DNA of 64,000 nt from Codonopsis lanceolata (Eukaryota; Streptophyta; Magnoliopsida; Asterales; Campanulaceae). Position 1 is the stretch's first letter, and the number at the start of each line of letters is the position of its first letter. The notes beneath the pieces were generated by a model that saw nothing but the letters and a program-made list of their open reading frames with translations, ran no database searches and had not been told where the DNA came from. The stretch spans positions 53,320,099-53,384,098 of the forward strand of contig CM028381.1 in assembly GCA_013146195.2 (NCBI GenBank). Direction: 5' to 3'. Made by a program: the position numbers and the translations under genes. Shown piece after piece: positions 57,264 through 64,000 of this stretch.

Positions 57264-59406
57264 CTACGGCAATACAAACGGTGCCACTGCAGATATAGGC
57301 CTTGGACCAGTTTGTAGAAATTCAAACTTGAGCATTGTATTTCCAGCTAACTGGCACTCTTTCCTGAAGTATTCCAACAATCCATGTCTCTCATCAATTT
57401 CATCAAAATTGTGCATCTCAATTTTTTTCAAATGATGTCGCCAGCATGTAAGATACTTGCAGCAATTTTGTGTTCCCAAATCTTGATTTTGCATCCTTGC
57501 ATAGCGAAACTGCGTAAATTTAGCCAAGGATTTAATTAAGAAGATTGTTCTATAGTTTTTGTAGAATTTTCATGTAAATAACATTTGGCTGATTGATCAC
57601 AAACTCATATAAACTAGAGATGTCTTTATTATTTGGACCATAGTACGAATTGGGGAACATTTATTTGACCATCAAACTCATATAAAATTGCACTTACAAT
57701 AAAGATAAATCGTTAACTTTTAACATGGCTAAAAAAAGTAATAATGATCACTTTATAGTAGATGGACTAGCTTACCTTGATGGTTTTATCCACAAATTTT
57801 GACACAAAAATTAAGGTTTCCACAAGTGGGCAGATCCAAAGCATGTTATCCACCAAGTCGATAGGAATATTTGATACACACCAGATGTCTATGTGGAGAG
57901 TCTTGATGTCATACAATGGAGGAAGTGTAGCATCCCTTACAGGCTCAGGAAATATGAAATCCTGACAGACAAAAAACTGTTTAGAAGCAATTCAAGTGTG
58001 TGCGTGTATATATATATATATATATATATATTGATTCGGTACCATTAAATTTTTAAAGAAAGAGTACATACCCAAAGAGTATCGCAAAGTAGCGTCATGG
58101 ATTCACAATGATCGAACATTGTTAGCAAATCTCGTAGTCCATAATACCAGGCGATGGTCTGACCACCATACGATATCAATTTAAGAGTGGGGTTACGGAG
58201 ACGTGGAGCATTCATCAAACCAAACAAAACAACATTCCCTTTATAGTTGAAAGATTTAAGATTTGGTGTGTCGACCATGACCTCAACCAAGTTCGTGCAG
58301 CCAAGCAATTCCAGTTTACGAAGAGTTTCACTAACAATCTCAATATGTACCAAGTCCACACAAATCTCCAGACTCAATATCTCTAGATGAGAAAATAAAG
58401 CAACATGGGCTGTGAGCCATTCATCGGTGATATGAACAGCTCTCAAAGATAAATTCTTAATGAGTTTGCAAGCTGCAATATCAATTGTGCACCGCTTTCT
58501 ACGCACCCCAGAATGTTGAAAAGAATGAAGTTCTGGTGCTACTATTTTGATGGTCTCTAGCATAAAATTATTGTTCAGTGTAATTTCTTTGACTTGATCA
58601 TTTGAAACACAAATGTTTTCCAATGCGTTGCATTGACTCATCTCTAGTGTCTCAAGCACGGAAAACTTAGGGACATAATTCTCAACCCAGTTTTCAGTGA
58701 TATTGACATTCGTAAATGATAAAAGCCTTAGAGATCGACCTGCCCCGTTATTACCCTCACAAGGGTTGATTTTATCTTCGGAGACGAAACAATTGCATAA
58801 AGCCAAACTTTCCATCAACGGGCACGTTGAAAAAACCCAACTAAGGTTTAAGCTCAAACCATTCAACTTTAAAAAAGTAACTGATTTCAAAGACAAAGTC
58901 TCCTTCATATGGTATAGCATTTCTTCGTCATCTATACGACACCCAAGGAAATCAAGATTTAAGTCTTTCACACTGTTTTCAAGTGCAAAATTAATCACCC
59001 CATCAACCCGATCAGAATCAGATTTAATATTAGCTAGATAGCACTTGAGACTGAATTTTACTAAATTAGTCTGCAGTTGACGATGCTGAATTGAACCAAC
59101 AACAAAATCCAAAAAATTATACCTACCTTCAGAATTCCCTTCCAACATACCTGAATAATTGCCTCTGAACCTATTCTCGTCAAAAGAGATCACCGGAAAA
59201 GAGCTCCAATTAGAATAGAACTTTTTTGACAAGGCGCTTGTTCTTGCTACGGCGATTTCAGGGAGGAAAGACATGATATGGTGTGCGAGTGGTTCAGGCA
59301 AGTTAGAAATTCTGTCGACACCCTCTCCATCATTCTCCACCTCTCCATGGTTGGTTTGATCAATCACTTCTAGTTTCCTTTCCTTCCTCACTGCCTGATC
59401 AGCCAT
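57264..59406 (-). CDS. F-box/LRR protein, three exons, apparently intact
   Basis: Likely substrate receptor of an SCF ubiquitin ligase. Inferred exons: 58072-59406 (445 codons), 57776-57961 (62 codons) and 57264-57509 (81 codons plus stop), all in phase 0, giving 588 residues. Donors are GTATGT and GTAAGC; acceptors are GTCAG and CGCAG. The ATG at 59406 starts MADQAVRKERK. The F-box is at residues about 32-75 (ISNLPEPLAHHIMSFLPE, with SALSKKFYSNW). Leucine-rich stretches follow, for example 'LETLEMSQCNALENI' and 'LRKLELLGCTNLVEV', each with the usual Leu-X-X-Leu-X-Leu-X-X-Cys shape. Exons 2 and 3 add 'IKTLHIDIWCVSNIP' and a C-terminal 'CWRHHLKKIEMHNFDE' segment resembling the FBD-like end of this plant family. 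No target is known from sequence. A broken tandem paralogue lies at 50366-52462. Splicing is predicted by eye only. Confidence 0.75.
57996..58031. repeat. (TG)(TA)n microsatellite in intron 1 of the intact F-box gene
   Basis: A short GTGTGCGTG run then about 26 bp of TA, at the same intron place as the longer repeat of copy 1. Confidence 0.85.
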
Positions 59407-59515
59407 GAAATTTCTAGAATAAGAGTGCAGTAATCTAGCAAAAATGGAATTGGCAACAAGAGTGCAGAAATCTTGCTAAAATGGAATTGGTTAAATGCAT
59501 GGTTGGTAATGGGGG

Positions 59516-59522
59516 ATATATA
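59516..59522 (-). promoter_or_regulatory. Likely TATA box of the intact F-box gene
   Basis: The minus strand reads CTATATATCC about 110 bp upstream of the ATG at 59406. The same word occurs upstream of copy 1 (52574-52580). Confidence 0.45.
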
Positions 59523-59529
59523 GTGTTGC

Positions 59530-60172
59530 AACGGACATATATGGAATTAAATTTCTACCTAACTAATTAATTTTTAGGTAAACTATTTACTTAAAGCTTA
59601 TCTATTGAATTGACAATCAAATTAATAACAGTAATAAAATTTTGGCAAATACATGAAAAACGATCTTACGGATATTTTTTATAGGTCAGATCCTCTTGAC
59701 CATAAATTTTTTAACTTTAGCCTACTTAGAAATTTTATAAATCACATCAATAACAATTAATTACTCTCTTCTTTTTGTTCAAAAAGTCCCTTATTCTATT
59801 TGTAACGTTCCTCTTAAAAGAGATTACTTTTCAAACTAGGGCCACTAAAATAAAAGAAAAAAAGATAAATGATATTACGAGCTAGAACTTGAGATATTAT
59901 TACGATTTTAGTATTAGAGCCGATAGATGATTAAGTTGGTGATGATTTGGAATGTCCATGTTATTACTTAAAAAAAACATAAAAATGGTGATGTTAAAAA
60001 TAATGCTAAGAATACCAAAATAACAATGTAATAAATTTATCAATTAATCTACCAAAATGTAATAAATTCAATGCTATAACTTCCAAACAATTTGGTAGAT
60101 TTTACCAATCTACCAATGTTTCTAAATCAAATGTTTTAGTCATAAGTTGTGTTTGTGCCGTTGCACATTGAT
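59530..60172. other. Upstream flank of the F-box gene and AT-rich intergenic DNA
   Basis: Up to about 59800 it matches the flank of copy 1 at 52930-53260, giving the right edge of the duplicon. Beyond that, AT-rich sequence shows no gene or repeat I recognise. Confidence 0.5.
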
Positions 60173-60226
60173 TTTGGTGAAATCCGTTACAACTAAAAGC
60201 ATGTTCTAGATTTCATGAGATTACTA

Positions 60227-60456
60227 CTCCCTCTGTTTCTAAAAAATAGTCATTATTTTATTTTTATGTTGTTATAAAAAATATATGTTTTTCTGTATAT
60301 TTTTTTGAAAGTTACTTTTATGATTATACTATTGATTTAATTCTTAATTTAATTGGAAAACGATACATTAAATCCTAATTTTCAAAATATAGTCAATTTT
60401 CTTTTCTTTATATTTATGTCCACTCAAACATGATAACTTTCATAAGAAGAAGGGAG
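60227..60456. mobile_element. Stowaway-type MITE, copy 1
   Basis: 230 bp from CTCCCTCTGTTTCT to GAAGAAGGGAG, flanked by TA on both sides (60225-60226, 60457-60458). These termini and the TA duplication are those of Tc1/mariner-derived Stowaway MITEs. No coding capacity. Confidence 0.75.
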
Positions 60457-60807
60457 TATTAATTTTGACATTTAAAATTTGGTATTAGAGCATTCCAAAT
60501 ATTCCAACAAGTTAATTTCGTGAAAGCATTAATCTTCTTTTTTTTTTCTTTTCAAAAAATCCATCTTCATCTACCGTTAGTGATTAAAAAAACGATCTTA
60601 CACATTTGAATAGGTATATTTAAGCCTGTCAAAGGATCGAATTTTGATCCGAATCCGAAGTTATTGGTAGGATATTGATTTTGTTTTTCAATCCGCTTAC
60701 CTGATTTTGATCTGAATCCAATAATCCGAAAGCTTAACAAATCGGATTTGGATTTTGGTGAAATCCGTTACAACTAAAAGCATGTTCTAGATTTCATAAG
60801 ATTACTA

Positions 60808-61062
60808 CTCCCTCCGTTTCTAAAAAATAGTCATTATTTTATTTTTCTGTTCTAAAAAATATACATTTTTTGTATATTTTTTTTGAAAGTTACTTTTATC
60901 ATTATACTATTGATTTAATTCTTAATTTACTTAAACATAATACTCTCACATGAGTATACTGGAAAACGATACATTATATCATAATTTTCAAAACATAGTC
61001 AATTTTCTTTTGATAATATTTATGTCTAGAAAAACATGGCAATTTTCTGAAAACGAAGGGAG
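60808..61062. mobile_element. Stowaway-type MITE, copy 2
   Basis: 255 bp from CTCCCTCCGTTTCT to AAAACGAAGGGAG, flanked by TA on both sides. It is the tandem-duplicated counterpart of the copy at 60227, with about 25 bp of net length difference. Confidence 0.8.
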
Positions 61063-61217
61063 TAGTAATTTTGACATCTAAAATTTGGTATTAGAGCATT
61101 CTAAATATTCCAACTAGTTAATTTCGTGAAAGCATTAATCTTCTTTTTTTTAAAATGCATCTTCATCTACTGTTAGTAATTATACAAATGATCTTACACA
61201 TTTGAATAGGTATATTT

Positions 61218-61769
61218 ACGCCTGTCAATGGATCGGATTTTGATCCGAATCCGAAGTTATTTTTAGGAAATGGATTTTGTTTTTCATTTCGATTACCCAA
61301 TTTAGATCTGAATCTGATAGTACGAAAGCTTAACAAATTAGATTTGGATTTAAGTATTTCAATCCGTTAACAACCCGATCTGATCTGATATAAAAAAATA
61401 TATTAATATTGTACATATAAAAGTTACTAAGGTTGTGTTTTTATTCATTAATCATTACTATTTCTATTAAATATAAATTTTTCTGTTAACTATAATATCT
61501 TACTAACATTGTTATTCATATCGGCGTACGATGTAAACAATAATTTTTAATTTTATTCGACCTCTGGTTAACAAAAAATACATCAATATTAATTTTATTC
61601 ATGACTTTAATAAGAAGCTAATAATATCCAAATCCGAAAAATTAGGATATGGATCGAGCTTTGAAATATATGAAAGATAATCTGATCTAACCCAAGTCTG
61701 TTAATTTCTTAACAAATCGGTTATGGATTTGACTGATCCGATCCGAATCTGATCCATCGACAGACCTGG
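61218..61769. mobile_element. Short non-autonomous hAT-like element
   Basis: The left end 'cgcctgtcaatggatcgg' and right end 'gatccatcgacagacctg' form imperfect inverted repeats. They are flanked by 8-bp near-identical direct repeats, GTATATTT (61210-61217) and GTATATTC (61770-61777). An 8-bp target duplication and this terminus style fit hAT. The 552-bp interior is AT-rich without an open frame. Confidence 0.6.
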
Positions 61770-61777
61770 GTATATTC

Positions 61778-62717
61778 CCAACATCTATAATTCTATATAG
61801 GCTTCTCGAACATATATACTCTCTCCATCCACGCCCCCTATAAAAAGAAAAGAAAAATCATCTTAATTAAACTTTGATCAAAGACTTACAAAAATTTGCT
61901 TATTTATGTGAAATTCTAACAAATGTTATTGATAGTATTCTTAATATTGTATCAACGATAGAAATTTAATTATATACGAAATACTATAAATATATGTTAA
62001 ATAGTGATTTGATATTGTCTAATGTTGATTTTTTAATACGGAAATATGAATTTTTTTTTTTAGGATGGAAGGATTATATCATTGGCAGACACAAGGCAAA
62101 GTGTATGGGGGCAGTTGCCCCCACTTGGTTTTTTTTGTGAAGGCATTTAAAAAAAATTAATAATATGTTATATTGTACATTTTGCCCCACCTAAATCAAA
62201 TTTCTACAATTTTCCCCCACCTAAATAAAAAACAAATTATAATTGTGATTTAATTTTTAAAAAAATTAATAACCCTTATTTTAAAATAGCCCTAATTTTA
62301 AATAATCATAATTTTGAAATAGTCCTAATTGAGTATTTAATTTATGTAATTGTTGTGAATTGTGATTTATAAATTTGTGATAGATGATATATTGATATTA
62401 TGATAATATTCTATTATTTCGTAAATTTGTGTCTACAATATCTTGTTAGGAAATGTATATTTATTTAATCTGAAATTAGAGCATTTTAATTTGGAGGTTG
62501 AAGTAGTTGATTTATGAGATTTTTTTTTATTTGTGTAGATTTCCAAATTGTGGTTGATTTGAAAGAATTTGATTTTAGTGATTATGGAGAAAGTTTTTAA
62601 ACGAAAACCAAATTTGTAATCAATTTATAAATGATTGTCTTGTATTTATTATTGAAAAATATTTGCTTAGGGACGTTACAAATGATGATGTAATTAAACG
62701 ATTTCAATGTACGAAAA
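61778..62717. other. AT-rich intergenic region
   Basis: No gene. The words 'gggggcagttgcccccact' near 62108 and 'ttttgccccacc' near 62180 look like scraps of a transposon of a type I cannot name. The rest is AT-rich. Confidence 0.4.
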
Positions 62718-62841
62718 CTAGGGGTGGAATCGGGACGTGACCTGTCCCGATACCACTCATCCCGATCCCGTCCTGATACAATTCGGGATTTCAATTTCCT
62801 TCCCGATCCCGTTCCCGATAAGTGTCGGGACCCGACGAATT
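62718..62841. mobile_element. Possible hAT-like terminal segment
   Basis: 'taggggtggaatcggga' at about 62719 followed by repeated 'tcccgat' and 'cgggac' words has the look of a hAT end with subterminal repeats. It is cut by the CACTA element at 62842. Right end not found. Confidence 0.35.
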
Positions 62842-64000
62842 CACTACAAGAAAACAGGACAGCTGAAACGGATTTTTCGGTTGCAATTTAGGAAAATCGG
62901 TTTCAAATTGATGTTTGCAACGGAAAATGTCCGTAACAAAGTCCATAGCAATAACCCTCGTCGCAAAATTGTGCAACCACTTTCTTGTGGTTGCAAAAAC
63001 CTTGCAACAAAAAAAAGTAATTGTAGTTTCGGTTGTGATGTGTTTCCTAGGACATTTTTTTATATCTGTTGCAAACAACAACTGATTTAGTTATGTTTCT
63101 AATTTGCAACTAGTTTTTTCTGTTTCAAATTTGTTACACATATAACTAAACTAGCAACTGAATTTTTCAGTTTTTAGTAGTCAACCTAATTTGCAACTGG
63201 TTTTTCTGTTTCAAATTTGTTACACATAGAACTAAAGTAACAACTGAATTTTTCAGTTTCAAGTATGCAACCTAATTTGCAACTGGTTTATTTCTGTTTC
63301 AAATTTGTTACACATGAAACTAAACTAACAACTGATTTTTTTAGTTTCAAGTATGCAACCTAATGTTTCGGTTGCAAAAGTCTGTTGTTGATTTGTAACT
63401 AAATTTTTTTAAAAAAAGAAAAAACTTGCAACAAAAAATTCTGTTGCAAAAGATTATTTTCTGAAAATAAAATATTACTAATATTATATCTATAAATATT
63501 TATCAATTGTACCTGATTGGACATTTCATTTAAAATATCTTAAATCAAACAATTAAAGTCAACGAACCTTCAAACATTACGTTCAAAATGAATTGACAAA
63601 CTATCATACTAAACTGACGTACTGTTAAATTATATAGAATTGTCAAGTTGTCATACTTTAAACTACATAGGAGCTCGTGGACGATGCTCGGAGCCTCTAA
63701 GTCCTTGAATTGAGCATCTCTTGGAATTGCAACTGGAAATCATTTATCATTTGCTCAAATTTAGCCTCATATGTGGGTTATAATTGTGCCGTGACTTCAT
63801 CCCTCATTTTCTCAACTCTTTCGGTCAACTTATCTTCAAACTCTTGGGTCTGTGTGAAATCTCCATTTGAACATGTAGATGAGGGAATCGTGCAGCTACT
63901 CAAGATCTCCGATGTAGGAACCAATGAACCAAAGTCGTACAAATGATTCTTTACAACACCACCAGATACATTCACCCAAGCTGTGGAATCAAAGCCATCA
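62842..64000. mobile_element. CACTA transposon, left end and start of interior
   Basis: Starts CACTACAAGAAAACAGG, a typical CACTA terminus. The next 600 bp contain many copies of short words such as 'tttgcaac', 'gttgcaa' and 'tttctgtttcaaatttgttac' in a quasi-tandem arrangement, as expected for subterminal transposase-binding repeats. A coding remnant on the minus strand follows from 63698. The right end lies beyond the window. Confidence 0.7.
63698..64000 (-). pseudogene. C-terminal fragment of a CACTA-type transposon protein
   Basis: The frame enters from the window edge and reads 'DGFDSTAWVNVSGGVVKNH', then a Ser/Thr-rich part, then a charged heptad-like part 'EFEDKLTERVEKMRDEV' ending in TAA at 63778. 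The same frame continues past that stop with 'YEAKFEQMINDFQLQFQEM' to a second stop at 63698. The first TAA therefore looks like a premature stop. Charged, coiled-coil-like C-termini of this kind are usual in the plant CACTA accessory proteins (Transposase_24/Ptta-En-Spm group). Identification rests mainly on position inside a CACTA element. Confidence 0.45.

Larger units (their letters stand above)
60173..61330. repeat. Tandem duplication of a roughly 580-bp segment carrying a MITE
   Basis: The words 'ttttggtgaaatccgttac' occur at 60173 and 60753. The following sequence, including a Stowaway-type element, 'ggtattagagcattc', 'cgtgaaagcattaatc' and 'gatcttacacatttgaatagg', repeats in the same order. 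Both copies are diverged by scattered substitutions and small indels. The duplicated part includes the left end of the hAT-like element whose full copy follows at 61218. Confidence 0.8.

Noticed and set aside
1..64000. CRISPR array, tRNA or rRNA genes
   Set aside because: No spaced repeats of CRISPR type. The tRNA-like strings are retrotransposon primer-binding sites (TGGTATCAGAGC and variants), not genes. No rRNA segment recognised.

Overview
The window is nuclear DNA from a flowering plant, probably a eudicot. It is dense with LTR retrotransposons of several families, and also holds CACTA, hAT-like and Stowaway-like DNA transposons, long AT microsatellites and intron-containing F-box/LRR genes. 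Nothing bacterial or viral-replicon-like is visible. Two runs of exactly 100 N (3901-4000 and 55911-56010) mark scaffold gaps. Only one host gene looks intact: a three-exon F-box/LRR gene at 57264-59406 (minus strand).

Layout. 1-3900: decayed Ty3/gypsy relics with two polypurine-tract/LTR junctions and an AAT/GAT microsatellite. 4001-11014: a gypsy-type element with a roughly 4-kb 3' LTR, whose internal part shows only a broken gag. 11015-14429: a mosaic of Ogre/TAT-like LTR and primer-site relics in both orientations, with a roughly 187-bp tandem repeat. 14404-16660: a broken gene resembling the plant-specific transposon-associated protein family, followed by a polypurine tract and LTR. 16681-46530: a tandem array of roughly 1.84-kb units that has served as a nest for other elements. 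Unit A holds copia element B (minus), which itself contains a hAT-like relic and a non-autonomous copia element A (plus). Unit B was split by a 15.9-kb block of three copia elements in tandem that share four LTRs and are flanked by one 5-bp target duplication (GTATC). 46531-49665: a gypsy LTR fragment, a CACTA end and a further unit fragment. 49666-59800: a segmental duplication carrying a broken and an intact F-box/LRR gene, separated by microsatellites, a gap and the 5' end of another copia element. 59800-64000: a tandemly duplicated Stowaway-type MITE, a short hAT-like element, and the left part of a CACTA element that runs off the window.

The insertion history can be partly read from target duplications and from units lacking the insertion. 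Copia B entered the ancestral unit before the units were duplicated, because unit B has a solo LTR at the same site. Copia A later entered the gag of copia B, and the copia block entered unit B. No copy in the tandem block is fully open.

The best candidates for a second look are the shared-LTR tandem copia block and a systematic error-like pattern. Differences among its near-identical copies cluster at CAG/CTG triplets (plant CHG methylation context), which suggests many apparent frameshifts are consensus artefacts. I did not find a clearly new molecular system.
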